64,000 bases of DNA. Source: Erwinia aphidicola (lineage in GTDB: Bacteria; Pseudomonadota; Gammaproteobacteria; Enterobacterales; Enterobacteriaceae). Location of the stretch: contig NZ_JACXBP010000002.1 of assembly GCF_014773485.1 (NCBI RefSeq), positions 372,001-436,000 of the forward strand, given 5' to 3'. A model generated the notes under the pieces. The model was given only the letters and a program-made list of their open reading frames with translations. It made no database searches and was not told where the DNA came from. The position numbers and the translations under genes were made by a program. Every line of letters begins with the position of its first letter. Position 1 is the first letter of the stretch. Shown piece by piece: positions 42,755-52,514 of the stretch.

Positions 42755-43892
42755 GTCGCATCCTCTCGATTTCAATCAACTCGCCCTGGATATTAAACAG
42801 TGGGGGCTGGCGCTCGGCTTTCAGCAGGTGGGTATCTGTGATACCGACCTGACGCTGGAAGAGCCGCGGCTGCAGGCCTGGCTGGATAAGCAATATCACG
42901 GTGAGATGGACTGGATGGCGCGTCACGGTATGATGCGCGCCCGTCCCCATGAACTGCTGCCCGGCACGCTGCGGGTGATCAGCGTGCGGATGAACTACCT
43001 GCCTGCCAAAGCAGCCTTTGCCAGCACGCTAAAAAATCCGCGTCTCGGATATGTTAGTCGCTATGCGTTGGGGCGTGACTATCACAAAGTATTACGCAAC
43101 CGCCTGAAAAAGCTTGGCGATATGATCCGTGAGCACTGCGAACAGGCTGAGTTCCGCCCCTTTGTTGACTCCGCCCCGCTGCTGGAGCGCCCGCTGGCGG
43201 CGAAAGCCGGGCTGGGCTGGACCGGCAAACATTCGCTGATCCTCAATCGTGAAGCCGGCTCCTGGTTTTTCCTCGGCGAGCTGCTGATCAATCTGCCGCT
43301 GCCGGTGGATCAGCCGGTTGAGGAGAACTGCGGGCGCTGCGTCGCCTGTATCACTACCTGTCCAACCGGCGCCATTGTTGAACCCTACACCGTCGATGCC
43401 CGCCGCTGCATCTCCTATCTCACCATTGAGTTAGAAGGCGCAATCCCGGAAGAGTTTCGACCGCTGATTGGTAACCGTATTTACGGCTGTGACGACTGCC
43501 AGCTGATCTGCCCGTGGAACCGCTACGGCCAGCTTACCGATGAGGATGATTTTAGCCCACGTGCGGTACTGCACGCTCCGCCGCTGACCGATCTGTTTGC
43601 CTGGGATGAAGCAAAATTCCTGCGCGTGACGGAAGGGTCGGCTATCCGCCGCATTGGTCATCTGCGCTGGCTGCGCAATATTGCGGTGGCGCTGGGGAAT
43701 GCCCCGTGGGACCAAGCCCACCTGTCAGCGCTGCAAGCGCGGCTGGGTGAAAACAGCATGCTGGATGAGCATATTCACTGGGCGATAGCCTGCCAGCTGG
43801 CGCGTAGAGATGAAAATACGATTGAAGTGCAGAGCAGCCAGCAAAAACGCCTGGTGCGGGTGGTGGAGAAAGGCTTACCCCGTGATGCTTAA
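42753..43892 (+). CDS. queG: Epoxyqueuosine reductase QueG
   Basis: Cobalamin- and iron-sulfur-dependent enzyme for the last step of queuosine synthesis in tRNA. 379 residues. Catalytic segment ARHGMMRARPHELLPG at the N-terminus, then two [4Fe-4S] motifs: CGRCVACITTCPTGAI and, after a lone Cys in DARRCISYLTIE, YGCDDCQLICPWN. A HEAT-like C-terminus binds tRNA. Its ATG (42753-42755) overlaps the nnr start codon head to head. The region downstream contains the DnaA-box cluster. Confidence 0.97.
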   Translation: MSHPLDFNQLALDIKQWGLALGFQQVGICDTDLTLEEPRLQAWLDKQYHGEMDWMARHGMMRARPHELLPGTLRVISVRMNYLPAKAAFASTLKNPRLGYVSRYALGRDYHKVLRNRLKKLGDMIREHCEQAEFRPFVDSAPLLERPLAAKAGLGWTGKHSLILNREAGSWFFLGELLINLPLPVDQPVEENCGRCVACITTCPTGAIVEPYTVDARRCISYLTIELEGAIPEEFRPLIGNRIYGCDDCQLICPWNRYGQLTDEDDFSPRAVLHAPPLTDLFAWDEAKFLRVTEGSAIRRIGHLRWLRNIAVALGNAPWDQAHLSALQARLGENSMLDEHIHWAIACQLARRDENTIEVQSSQQKRLVRVVEKGLPRDA

Positions 43893-43927
43893 ATGCACAA
43901 CACGCTGAATATTACCGAAGCGAAATC

Positions 43928-44176
43928 TTTTCCACATGCTGTGAATAAAAATAAAAACTCGTTGTCATTCAAGCGTCACAGAAAGCACAAGCGATCCAGA
44001 TAACATTTTGAAATAATCACAATAAACTTAAAATCAATGAGTTACACAAGTCATGTAAGATTTTGCTCATTTCAGCTGATAAGCGTGCGGCAACAGAAGC
44101 TGTGGATAAGTCTGTTTAGAAAATTATTTCAGAGAGGGTAAATGAGCGAGCGCACGGCGTCTGGCGCTGTGGATAA
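43928..44176. promoter_or_regulatory. datA: datA-like DnaA-box cluster with IHF site
   Basis: The 314-base gap between queG and tRNA-Gly has two perfect DnaA boxes (TGTGGATAA, i.e. TTATCCACA on the minus strand) at 44101-44109 and 44168-44176, and two one-mismatch boxes, TTTTCCACA at 43928-43936 and TGTGAATAA at 43940-43948. Between the pairs, AATCAATGAGTTA (44032-44044) fits the IHF consensus WATCAANNNNTTR exactly. In E. coli the datA locus, which drives DnaA-ATP hydrolysis after initiation, has DnaA boxes plus an IHF site and lies by the glyVXY tRNA genes and queG. Content and position both agree. Activity is inferred. Confidence 0.8.
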
Positions 44177-44206
44177 GTATGGGGCTAAATGAGAAAAAAT
44201 TTTATT

Positions 44207-44282
<76 letters not shown>

Positions 44283-44328
44283 TTAGGAGTGGTGCTGCTT
44301 TACTGCGCTAAAAACCTGTAAGTTATTG

Positions 44329-44334
44329 ATTATA
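44329..44334 (-). promoter_or_regulatory. Candidate -10 for the separated tRNA-Gly
   Basis: Perfect TATAAT on the minus strand 46 bases upstream of the tRNA at 44282. No convincing -35 at 16-18 bases, so weak or unusual. The copy would need its own promoter since a terminator now lies between it and the tandem pair. Confidence 0.35.
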
Positions 44335-44482
44335 CTGATTTTTAACCCTCTCTTTCTGAGGAGAGGTCGCCATTATGTACCTGTTTAATGGTGCTGGCAA
44401 GCGTTGCGTCAAAAAAAATTCATGTTGCACACAAATGCAACAGCACGCACTGCGCCTGCCAGCGGGCTGGCCAGCTGACTGG

Positions 44483-44950
44483 TTACTGAGAGTTCAGCTG
44501 TTGCCAGCGCTGATAAACCTTAATTGCCTCGCCACTCTTCTGCTGAACCATCGGCAGCCGGCGCTGGGCAATCGGCTTGCTGTACTCAGCATAGAAGGTA
44601 TCCAGCTCAAAGTACTTGCGGTCATCCTGGTAGAATGGCGCGTAGTCTTCGCGCGTGGTGAGATAGACCACTTTTTTCGGGCTGCAGTAGTAGAGCGAAC
44701 CCAGGCACATCGGGCACGGGCTGGCGAGAATATAAATTTCGCAGTCGGTCAGGTTTTCCGTGCCCAGCTTAGTGCAAGCTTCACGAATTGCGAGGATCTC
44801 CGCATGCGCGGTCGGATCGCTGGTCTGCGCAACTTGATTGGCGCTTTCTGCAATCACTTCGCCATTGCGCACAATCACCGTGGCAAACGGGCGCCCGCCC
44901 TCTTCAACGTTTTTCAGCGCCAGGTCAACGGTGCGTTGTACAAAATCCAT
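44483..44950 (-). CDS. Nucleoside/guanine deaminase family protein
   Basis: Zinc-dependent cytidine/deoxycytidylate deaminase-fold protein of 155 residues. The start is the ATG at 44950 with GGAGAAGATC ahead; the frame to 45031 is rejected. Zinc and catalytic residues are visible: HAE at 49-51 (His ligand and proton-shuttling Glu) and PCPMC at 78-82 (Cys ligands). The C-terminal half, with YAPFYQDDRKYFELDTFY, resembles the guanine deaminase/GuaD-like branch more than TadA. Likely substrate is a purine base, a pterin or a nucleoside; this is not decidable here. Divergent from a LysR gene and lodged within the tRNA-Gly cluster. Confidence 0.85.
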   Translation of the reverse strand: MDFVQRTVDLALKNVEEGGRPFATVIVRNGEVIAESANQVAQTSDPTAHAEILAIREACTKLGTENLTDCEIYILASPCPMCLGSLYYCSPKKVVYLTTREDYAPFYQDDRKYFELDTFYAEYSKPIAQRRLPMVQQKSGEAIKVYQRWQQLNSQ

Positions 44951-45060
44951 GATCTTCTCCTCATTAGCAGTAGTGACAGCACTGAGGTTAAGCGCGCATT
45001 GGTATAATGTAAAAGTCGCATTTATAATCAATGCTATAAGCTGAAGTTATAGGAAGTGGT

Positions 45061-45939
45061 ATGCTGTTGCGCCATATTCACTATTTTCTGGCCGTGGCCG
45101 AGCACGGCAGTTTTACCCGTGCTGCCAGCGCGCTCTACGTCTCCCAGCCCGCCCTGTCCCAGCAGATTAAACAGCTGGAGGAGACGCTCGGGGCGATACT
45201 GTTTGACCGCTCCGGCCGCACAGTACGCCTGACCGATGCCGGTGAAGTGTATGCCCGCTATGCGCAGCAGGCGCTGCGCGAGCTGTCGGCGGGCGAACGG
45301 GCTATCCACGACGTCGACAACCTCAGCCGAGGCGCGTTGCGCATCGCCATCAACCCGACGTTTACCGGCTACCTGCTTGGTCCGCTGGTGGCACGCTTCC
45401 ATCAGCAGTATCCGTCGATTACGCTGGCGATCCGCGAGATGCCGCAGGAGCAGATGCAGCAGGATCTGCTGGCTGACCGGCTGGACCTGGCGCTGGGGTT
45501 TGCCGACGGCGTGCAGGCGGATATCGACGCCCAGCCGCTGCTGAGCGAGACGCTGGCGCTGGTCGTTGCCCGCCATCATCCGCTGGCCATTGAGAGCCAA
45601 ATCGGGCTGAGCGCGCTTAACGACCTGCATCTGGTGCTGCTGACGCCCGAATATGCCACCCGCGAACAGATTGACTATTACTGCCGCCAGCACCAGCTGC
45701 GGCCAAAGGTGCAGATGGAAGCCAGTTCGGTCAGTGCGGTGGTGGAGATCGTGCGGCGCACGCAGCTGGCCACGCTGTTACCGGCGAAGATTGCACGGGA
45801 AAACGGGGAGCTGAAGGCGGTTGCACTCTCCCCTTCTCTGCTGGAGAGAACGGCGGTGCTGCTGCAAAGAAAAGGGGGCTATCAGACGGCGGCGGCGCGG
45901 GCGTTTATCGACCTCGCCAGACTGAGCTTTGCCCGCTAA
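45061..45939 (+). CDS. LysR-type regulator divergent from the deaminase
   Basis: LysR-family transcription factor of 292 residues: N-terminal winged helix-turn-helix (about 1-62; [23 protein letters not shown]) and a C-terminal co-inducer domain of the CynR/CysB type (about 88-290). The 110-base space to the divergently read deaminase gene holds both promoters, so it most likely controls that gene and itself. The inducer is unknown. Followed by a bidirectional terminator. Confidence 0.9.
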   Translation: MLLRHIHYFLAVAEHGSFTRAASALYVSQPALSQQIKQLEETLGAILFDRSGRTVRLTDAGEVYARYAQQALRELSAGERAIHDVDNLSRGALRIAINPTFTGYLLGPLVARFHQQYPSITLAIREMPQEQMQQDLLADRLDLALGFADGVQADIDAQPLLSETLALVVARHHPLAIESQIGLSALNDLHLVLLTPEYATREQIDYYCRQHQLRPKVQMEASSVSAVVEIVRRTQLATLLPAKIARENGELKAVALSPSLLERTAVLLQRKGGYQTAAARAFIDLARLSFAR

Positions 45940-45959
45940 GCCGCGCGAAAAACAGGCAT

Positions 45960-45985
45960 AAAAAAAGAGCCTTGCGGCTCTTTCT
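45960..45985. terminator. Bidirectional terminator between LysR gene and tRNA-Gly pair
   Basis: Stem AGAGCC (45966-45971), loop TTGC, GGCTCT (45976-45981), then TTCTTT on the plus strand. Seven A before it give a T-tract on the minus strand, so it also ends the tRNA pair transcript and separates it from the third tRNA. Confidence 0.88.
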
Positions 45986-46021
45986 TTAATTGCTTACAGA
46001 CCGGGATCTGCAAACTGAATT

Positions 46022-46097
<76 letters not shown>

Positions 46098-46130
46098 TTG
46101 GGTGGTGCTGATACGGCTAAAAACGTAATT

Positions 46131-46206
<76 letters not shown>

Positions 46207-46247
46207 TCTGCGTAACGATGTAAATTCTTCACCGGTACGGGGTGCGC

Positions 46248-46275
46248 ATTATACGAGGATTTTATCCTGTAGCAA
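46248..46275 (-). promoter_or_regulatory. Promoter of the tandem tRNA-Gly genes
   Basis: Minus strand TTGCTA (46275-46270), 16-base spacer, perfect TATAAT (46253-46248), followed by the GC-rich discriminator GCGCACC. That discriminator is typical of stringently controlled stable-RNA promoters, repressed by ppGpp/DksA. Confidence 0.75.
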
Positions 46276-46381
46276 CCCTGTCCCGCTAAAAATTTTCACT
46301 TTTACGTCTGACTGCCGATTAAAACAGCGTAATGGGGTTTTAATCGGCAATCTGGCGCGAAAACAGCCTGCTTTCAGGCAA

Positions 46382-46927
46382 TTAAAGCTGAATAAAATGT
46401 TCGCGGTAATAGGCCAGCTCGGCCACGGATTCGCGAATATCGTCCATCGCCTGGTGGGTACCCTGCTTTTTAAAGCCTGGCAGGATCTCCGGCTTCCAGC
46501 GACGCGCCAGCTCTTTCAGGGTGCTAACGTCGAGATAGCGATAATGGAAGTAGGCTTCCAGCTCCGGCATATATTTGAACAGGAAGCGGCGATCCTGGCC
46601 GATGCTGTTGCCGCAAATCGGCGAGCTGTTGTGCGGCACCCACTGTTTAAGGAACTCAATCGTCGCCAGCTCGGCGGCGCGGTCATCGTACTGGCTGGCC
46701 TTGACGCGTTCCACCAGGCCACTGTGGGTATGCGTATTGACGTTCCACTCATCCATCAGCGCCAGCTGCGCGTCAGACTGATGCACGGCAAACACCGGGC
46801 CTTCCGCAAGGATGTTTAAATCGGCATCGGTCACCAGCGTGGCGATCTCAATAATCCGGTCCTGCTCCGGGTCCAGCCCGGTCATCTCAAGGTCAATCCA
46901 AATCAGGTTATTAGCATTAGCAGTCAT
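46382..46927 (-). CDS. orn: Oligoribonuclease
   Basis: DEDDh 3'-5' exonuclease that degrades diribonucleotides, including pGpG from c-di-GMP turnover. 181 residues, equal to E. coli; start ATG at 46927 ([20 protein letters not shown]) not 46954. Motifs: DLEMTG (Exo I), [11 protein letters not shown] (Exo II), [10 protein letters not shown] (Exo III). Divergent from rsgA, 101 nt apart. Confidence 0.98.
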   Translation of the reverse strand: MTANANNLIWIDLEMTGLDPEQDRIIEIATLVTDADLNILAEGPVFAVHQSDAQLALMDEWNVNTHTHSGLVERVKASQYDDRAAELATIEFLKQWVPHNSSPICGNSIGQDRRFLFKYMPELEAYFHYRYLDVSTLKELARRWKPEILPGFKKQGTHQAMDDIRESVAELAYYREHFIQL

Positions 46928-47028
46928 ATCGGGTCTCACGGTGTTGAGCGGCATTGTTCACAATTAGCGTGTATGATAGACGTTTTGCCCTGCCAGGGCG
47001 AAATATGCCGAACAGGGTGTGAGGAACA

Positions 47029-48090
47029 GTGACTAAAAACAAACTATCCAAAGGTCAGCAACGTCGCGTAAGTGCCAACCACGATCGTCGCCTGAAGCAG
47101 CGTGCTGATAAACCCGAGCCAGATGACAATCTGTTCGGGGAAGCGCGTGATGGCGTGGTGATCAGCCGTTTTGGTATGCACTGCGATGTGGAAGATGCGG
47201 ATGGTTCAGTTCACCGCTGCAACATCCGCCGTACTATTCGTTCGCTGGTGACCGGGGACCGCGTGCTGTGGCGCCCGGGTGCTGAAGGCGCAGCCACGGT
47301 CAAAGGCATTGTTGAAGCCGTCCACGAGCGCACCTCGGTGCTGACCCGCCCTGACTTTTATGACGGCGTGAAACCGATTGCCGCCAATATCGATCAGATC
47401 GTGGTGGTCTCGGCCATTCTGCCCGAGCTGTCGCTGAACATTATCGACCGCTATCTGGTGGCCTGCGAAACGCTCGGCGTGGAGCCGCTGATCGTGCTGA
47501 ACAAAACCGACCTGCTGGATGAGGATGGCCGCAGGTTCGTTGACCAGCAGATGGATATCTATCGCCATATTGGCTACAAGGTGCTGATGGTCTCCAGCCA
47601 TCGCAAAGAGGGTCTGACGGAGCTGGAAAGCGCGCTCACCGACCGTATCAGCATCTTTGCCGGGCAGTCGGGCGTGGGCAAATCCAGCCTGCTGAATGCG
47701 CTGCTGGGGCTGGAGCTGAGCAGCGCGGAGATCCTCACTAATGACGTCTCCGATAACTCGGGCCTGGGCCAGCACACCACCACCGCATCACGCCTGTACC
47801 ACTTCCCGCACGGCGGCGATGTGATTGACTCGCCGGGCGTGCGGGAATTTGGTTTATGGCATCTGGAGCCGGAACAAATCACCCAGGGATTTGTCGAATT
47901 CCGTGACTATTTAGGTGGCTGCAAATTCCGCGACTGTAAGCATGACACCGACCCCGGCTGCGCCATCCGCGAAGCGGTGGAAAAAGGTGAGATCGACGAA
48001 TCGCGTTTTGTTAACTATCACCTGATTCTGGAAACGATGTCTGAAGTGCAGGCGAAAACGCGCCGCAACTTTACCACGGACAAAGACTGA
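47029..48090 (+). CDS. rsgA: RsgA, 30S-subunit assembly GTPase
   Basis: Circularly permuted GTPase of 353 residues for late 30S maturation. GTG start at 47029 after GAGGAACA. The N-terminal OB domain is followed by the G domain in permuted order (G4 NKTDLL before P-loop [17 protein letters not shown]3 [10 protein letters not shown]) and a zinc knuckle with Cys/His in [16 protein letters not shown]. Confidence 0.97.
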   Translation: MTKNKLSKGQQRRVSANHDRRLKQRADKPEPDDNLFGEARDGVVISRFGMHCDVEDADGSVHRCNIRRTIRSLVTGDRVLWRPGAEGAATVKGIVEAVHERTSVLTRPDFYDGVKPIAANIDQIVVVSAILPELSLNIIDRYLVACETLGVEPLIVLNKTDLLDEDGRRFVDQQMDIYRHIGYKVLMVSSHRKEGLTELESALTDRISIFAGQSGVGKSSLLNALLGLELSSAEILTNDVSDNSGLGQHTTTASRLYHFPHGGDVIDSPGVREFGLWHLEPEQITQGFVEFRDYLGGCKFRDCKHDTDPGCAIREAVEKGEIDESRFVNYHLILETMSEVQAKTRRNFTTDKD

Positions 48091-48187
48091 CCGGGGCGCG
48101 CCCGCAGGCAGGCAATAGCCTAATCCTGCCGGCGCTGCTACAATCCGCCCCCTTTTATCGAGTGTCTTGCCAAGCCAGGAGGCTAAC

Positions 48188-49087
48188 GTGTTAGATCGTA
48201 TTAAACTCGGCCTGAATAATGTATTGCCTAAAAAAGCCCTGACTGAACTGGCAGGCTGGGGTGCCAGCAAGCGTGCAGGATGGCTGACCAAAGCCGTTAT
48301 CGATGCTTTTGTCTGGTATTACAAAGTGGATATGAAAGAGGCGCAGAAACCCGATACCGCCAGCTATCGCACGTTTAACGATTTCTTCGTGCGCCCGCTG
48401 CGTGACGATGCCCGCCCGATTGAGACTGACCCAAACCTGCTGATCCTGCCTGCCGATGGCGCCATCAGCCAGCTGGGCCGCATTCACGGCGACCAGATTT
48501 TCCAGGCGAAGGGCCACACCTATTCGCTGGAAGCGCTGCTGGCCGGAAACGCCGCGATGACCGATATGTTCCGCGACGGCGAGTTCGTTACCACCTACCT
48601 GGCCCCGCGCGACTATCACCGCGTGCATATGCCGTGTAACGGGATCCTGCGCGAAATGATCTACGTACCGGGCGACCTGTACTCGGTAAACCCGCTGACC
48701 GCGCAGAACATTCCCAACCTGTTTGCCCGTAATGAGCGCGTCATCTGCCGCTTCGATACTGAAGTTGGCCCGATGGTGCAGATTCTGGTGGGCGCCACCA
48801 TTGTCGGCAGTATTGAAACCGTCTGGTCCGGCACCGTGACCCCGCCGCGTGAAGGCGTAATCAAGCGCTGGAGCTGGCCGGGTGCTGACGAAGAAGGCGC
48901 CGTGGTGCTGCTGAAGGGCCAGGAGATGGGCCGCTTCAAGCTGGGTTCCACGGTGATCAACCTGTTCGCGGCGGGTAAAGTGAAACTGGCAGAGAGCCTG
49001 GCGGCAGAGAGCAAAACCCGCCTTGGCGAAACGCTGGCCATCGCACTCCAGAAAGAGAGTGCGGAAGACGTCCTCCATCACCCATAG
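48188..49087 (+). CDS. psd: Phosphatidylserine decarboxylase proenzyme
   Basis: Inner-membrane enzyme that makes phosphatidylethanolamine. I start at the GTG at 48188 (AGGAGGCTAAC before it), giving 299 residues. The self-cleavage motif LGST (in [12 protein letters not shown]), whose serine becomes the pyruvoyl group, and the catalytic DYHRVHMP segment are present. The alpha chain ends sooner than in E. coli (322 residues), lacking the acidic tail. Probably in an operon with mscM, 9 nt downstream. Confidence 0.96.
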   Translation: MLDRIKLGLNNVLPKKALTELAGWGASKRAGWLTKAVIDAFVWYYKVDMKEAQKPDTASYRTFNDFFVRPLRDDARPIETDPNLLILPADGAISQLGRIHGDQIFQAKGHTYSLEALLAGNAAMTDMFRDGEFVTTYLAPRDYHRVHMPCNGILREMIYVPGDLYSVNPLTAQNIPNLFARNERVICRFDTEVGPMVQILVGATIVGSIETVWSGTVTPPREGVIKRWSWPGADEEGAVVLLKGQEMGRFKLGSTVINLFAAGKVKLAESLAAESKTRLGETLAIALQKESAEDVLHHP

Positions 49088-49096
49088 CAGAGCGCC

Positions 49097-52000
49097 ATGT
49101 CACGCCTGATCCTCACGCTTTTGTTAGGCTGGAGCTTGCTCCAGCCGGTTTATGCCGCCAGCGCACCGGATGCCGCGCAGATCAAACAGGAACTTGATGA
49201 GGCAAAGTCAGACAAAACCACCGCGAATCAGGCGGAACTTGTCGCCGCCCTGCAGGGCACGATTAACTGGCTGGATGAGCGCGAGGAGTCCCTTCAGCGC
49301 TCAAACGATTACCAGCAGGTTATTGATGACTTCCCTAAGCTCTCGCGCGAACTGCGCCAGCAAATCGTCAATCTGACCGACAGCAGCAGAACGCTGCGCA
49401 GCAATATGAGCGCGGCCGATCTCGATCAGGAGATCCTACAGGTCAGCAGTCAGCTGCTGGAAGAGAGCCGCCAGGCGCAGCAGGAGCAGGACCGCGCGCG
49501 CGAAATCAGTGACTCCCTTTCCCAGCTGCCGCAGCAGCAGACCGAAGCGCGCCGCGCGCTCAATGAAATCGAACGCCGCCTGCAGGGGCAGCCCGCTGCC
49601 ACCACCCCGCTCGGCCAGGCTCAGCTGGCACAGCGCCAGGCGGAGTCCGCCGCGCAGAAGGCCCGCGTTGACGAGCTGGAGCTGGCGCAGCTGTCGGCCA
49701 ACAATCGTCAGGAGCTGGCGCGTATGCGCGCGGAAGTCCACCAGCGCAAGTCCGCCGAGCTGGATGCCTACCTGCAGGACCTGCGCAATCAGCTCAACGG
49801 CCTGCGTCAGCGTGAAGCGGAAATGGCGCTGGCGCGCACCGAACAGCTGGCGGAAAACAGCGGCGACATGCCCAAAGGTATCACCGATCAGTTCCGCGTC
49901 AACCGCGAGCTCTCCGCCGCGCTGAACCAGCAGGCGCAGCGCATGGATCTGGTGGCCTCGCAGCAGCGCACCGCCGCTAACCAGACGATTCAGGTGCGCC
50001 AGGCGCTGAGCACCATCCGTGAGCAATCACAGTGGCTCGGCGTCTCGAACGTGCTGGGGGAAGCGCTGCGCGCTCAGGTATCACGCCTGCCGGATATGCC
50101 TAAACCACAGCAGCTCGACAGTGAAATGGCCCAGCTGCGCGTGCAGCGCCTGCACTATGAAGATCTGCTGGAGCGCCAGCAGTCGCTGCGCCAGCTGCGT
50201 CAGGACGATAACAGTAACCTGACCAACGAGCAGAAACGCATCCTCGAGGCGCAGCTGAAAACCCAGCGTGAGCTGCTGACCTCCCTGCTCTCCGGCTGCG
50301 ATAACCTGATTCTGGAAGTCACCAAGCTGAAAGTGGGCAACAGCCAGCTGGTGGATGCGCTGAACGAAGTCAAAGAAGCCACCCACCGCTATCTGTTCTG
50401 GACCGCCGACGTCAGCGCGCTGAGCTTCAGCTATCCGCTTGATTTAGCGCGCGATCTGCAACGCCTGCTGTCGCTGGATACCCTCGGCCAGCTCGGCGGG
50501 GCGATGGTGATGATGGTCACCAGCCGTGAAACCGTGCTGCCGATCATCGGCGCGATCCTGCTGGTCGGCTTTAGCATCAGCTCGCGCCGCCACTTCCGCC
50601 GCTTCCTTGAACGTGCCTCCAGCAAAGTCGGCAAAGTCACGCAGGACCATTTCAGCCTGACGATGCGCACCGTATTCTGGTCAATACTGGTGGCATTGCC
50701 GCTGCCGGTGCTGTGGGCCGCGCTCGGCTACGGTTTACAGCACGCCTGGCCCTATCCGATTGCCGTGGCGATTGGCGATGGCGTCACCGCCAGCGTGCCG
50801 CTGCTGTGGGCGTTTATGATCAGCAACAGCTTCGCCCGCTCTCAGGGGCTGTTTATCGTTCATTTCCGCTGGCCGCAGGCGCGCGTGGCGCGTGCGATGC
50901 GCTTTTACACGCTGTGCATCGGGCTGGTGGTGCCGCTGATCATGCTGCTGATCGCCTTTGATAACCTCGAAGACCGCGAATTTTCGGCCACCCTCGGTCG
51001 CCTGTGCTTTATCCTGATCTGTGGCGCTCTGAGCATGGTGACCGTCAGCCTGAAACGCGCCGGTATTCCGCTGCACCTGGATAAAGAGGGTAACGGCGAG
51101 AATTTTATTAATAACGTGCTGTGGAACGCGATGATCGCCATTCCGCTGCTGGCGGCGCTGGCTTCCTGCATCGGCTATCTGGCCACCGCCCAGGCGCTGC
51201 TGGCCAGGCTGGAAACTTCGGTGGCGATCTGGTTCCTGCTGCTGGTGATTTACCACATTATCCGCCGCTGGATGCTGATCCAGCGCCGCCGCATCGCCTT
51301 TGATCGCGCCCGTCAGCGCCGCGCCGAGATTCTGGCACAGCGTGCACGCAGTGAAGAGGAGCTGACTGCGCAGCAAACCGCTGCCGATAATATCGATGTG
51401 GAAGAGCCGGTGATCGACCTTGATGCCATCAGCGCACAGTCGCTGCGGCTGGTGCGCTCGATCCTGACGCTGATCGCGCTGGTGTCGGTGATCGTGCTGT
51501 GGTCGGAGATCCACTCTGCCTTCGGCTTCCTCGAAAACATCCGCCTGTGGGATGTCAGCACCACCGTGCAGGGGGTGGAGAACCTGCAGCCGATCACCCT
51601 CGGATCGGTGCTGATCGCCGTGCTGGTGTTGATTATCACCACCCAGCTGGTGCGCAATATGCCTGCCCTGCTGGAGCTGGCGCTGTTGCAGCACCTCAGC
51701 CTGACGCCGGGTACCGGGTATGCCGTCACCACCATCACCAAGTATCTGCTGATCCTGATTGGCGGGCTGAGCGGCTTCTCCATGCTCGGCGTCGACTGGT
51801 CGAAGCTGCAGTGGCTGGTGGCGGCCTTAGGGGTCGGGTTAGGGTTTGGTTTGCAGGAGATTTTCGCCAACTTTATCTCCGGCCTGATCATCCTGTTTGA
51901 GAAACCGATCCGCATCGGCGATACCGTCACTATCCGCGACCTCACCGGCAGCATCACGCGCATCAATACGCGTGCGACCACGATTACCGACTGGGATCGC

Positions 52001-52432
52001 AAAGAGATTATCGTGCCGAACAAGGCCTTCATCACCGAGCAGTTTATCAACTGGTCGCTGACCGATCCGGTGACGCGCGTGGTGCTGACCATACCCGCTG
52101 CGGCAGAAGCCAACAGTGAAGAGGTCACCAACGTGCTGCTGACCGCGGCACAGCGCTGCAGTTATGTGCTCGATACGCCGCAGCCGGAAGCGTTCCTGGT
52201 GGATTTACAGCAGGGTATTCAGCTGTTTGAGCTGCGTATTCACGCCGCTGAAATGGGGCACCGCATGCCGCTGCGCCATGAGCTGCATCAGCTGATCCTG
52301 CGCGGTTATCATGAGCACGGGCTGGAGATGCCGTTCCCACCGTTCCAGGTACGCATGGAGACTATCGGTCGTAAAACGCCGGCCAGCAACGGCGCGCCGG
52401 CGGCGAGAAATTATAAGTCAGGCGGATTGTGA
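49097..52432 (+). CDS. mscM: MscM (YjeP), miniconductance mechanosensitive channel
   Basis: Large MscS-family channel of 1111 residues. Signal peptide 1-20, a long periplasmic coiled-coil region rich in Gln/Arg/Glu (about 25-470), many transmembrane helices (about 490-910), and the MscS pore and beta domain at the C-terminus (LGVGLGFGLQEIFANFISGLIILFEKPIRIGDTV, split over residues around 915-950). It releases solutes on osmotic downshock. Cotranscribed with psd, as in E. coli. Confidence 0.96.
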   Translation: MSRLILTLLLGWSLLQPVYAASAPDAAQIKQELDEAKSDKTTANQAELVAALQGTINWLDEREESLQRSNDYQQVIDDFPKLSRELRQQIVNLTDSSRTLRSNMSAADLDQEILQVSSQLLEESRQAQQEQDRAREISDSLSQLPQQQTEARRALNEIERRLQGQPAATTPLGQAQLAQRQAESAAQKARVDELELAQLSANNRQELARMRAEVHQRKSAELDAYLQDLRNQLNGLRQREAEMALARTEQLAENSGDMPKGITDQFRVNRELSAALNQQAQRMDLVASQQRTAANQTIQVRQALSTIREQSQWLGVSNVLGEALRAQVSRLPDMPKPQQLDSEMAQLRVQRLHYEDLLERQQSLRQLRQDDNSNLTNEQKRILEAQLKTQRELLTSLLSGCDNLILEVTKLKVGNSQLVDALNEVKEATHRYLFWTADVSALSFSYPLDLARDLQRLLSLDTLGQLGGAMVMMVTSRETVLPIIGAILLVGFSISSRRHFRRFLERASSKVGKVTQDHFSLTMRTVFWSILVALPLPVLWAALGYGLQHAWPYPIAVAIGDGVTASVPLLWAFMISNSFARSQGLFIVHFRWPQARVARAMRFYTLCIGLVVPLIMLLIAFDNLEDREFSATLGRLCFILICGALSMVTVSLKRAGIPLHLDKEGNGENFINNVLWNAMIAIPLLAALASCIGYLATAQALLARLETSVAIWFLLLVIYHIIRRWMLIQRRRIAFDRARQRRAEILAQRARSEEELTAQQTAADNIDVEEPVIDLDAISAQSLRLVRSILTLIALVSVIVLWSEIHSAFGFLENIRLWDVSTTVQGVENLQPITLGSVLIAVLVLIITTQLVRNMPALLELALLQHLSLTPGTGYAVTTITKYLLILIGGLSGFSMLGVDWSKLQWLVAALGVGLGFGLQEIFANFISGLIILFEKPIRIGDTVTIRDLTGSITRINTRATTITDWDRKEIIVPNKAFITEQFINWSLTDPVTRVVLTIPAAAEANSEEVTNVLLTAAQRCSYVLDTPQPEAFLVDLQQGIQLFELRIHAAEMGHRMPLRHELHQLILRGYHEHGLEMPFPPFQVRMETIGRKTPASNGAPAARNYKSGGL

Positions 52433-52514
52433 TTTAAGCATGTCGCGGCTGCCCATGAAATATCCCCGACTTCGTTCGCTCAACGTGCGCTAACCGGTCA
52501 GAGGGAGGGCTAAT

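Noticed and set aside
43893..44206. A replication origin (oriC) or plasmid origin
   Set aside because: There is no AT-rich unwinding element with 13-mers and no gidA/mnmG or dnaA gene nearby; position and content fit datA better.
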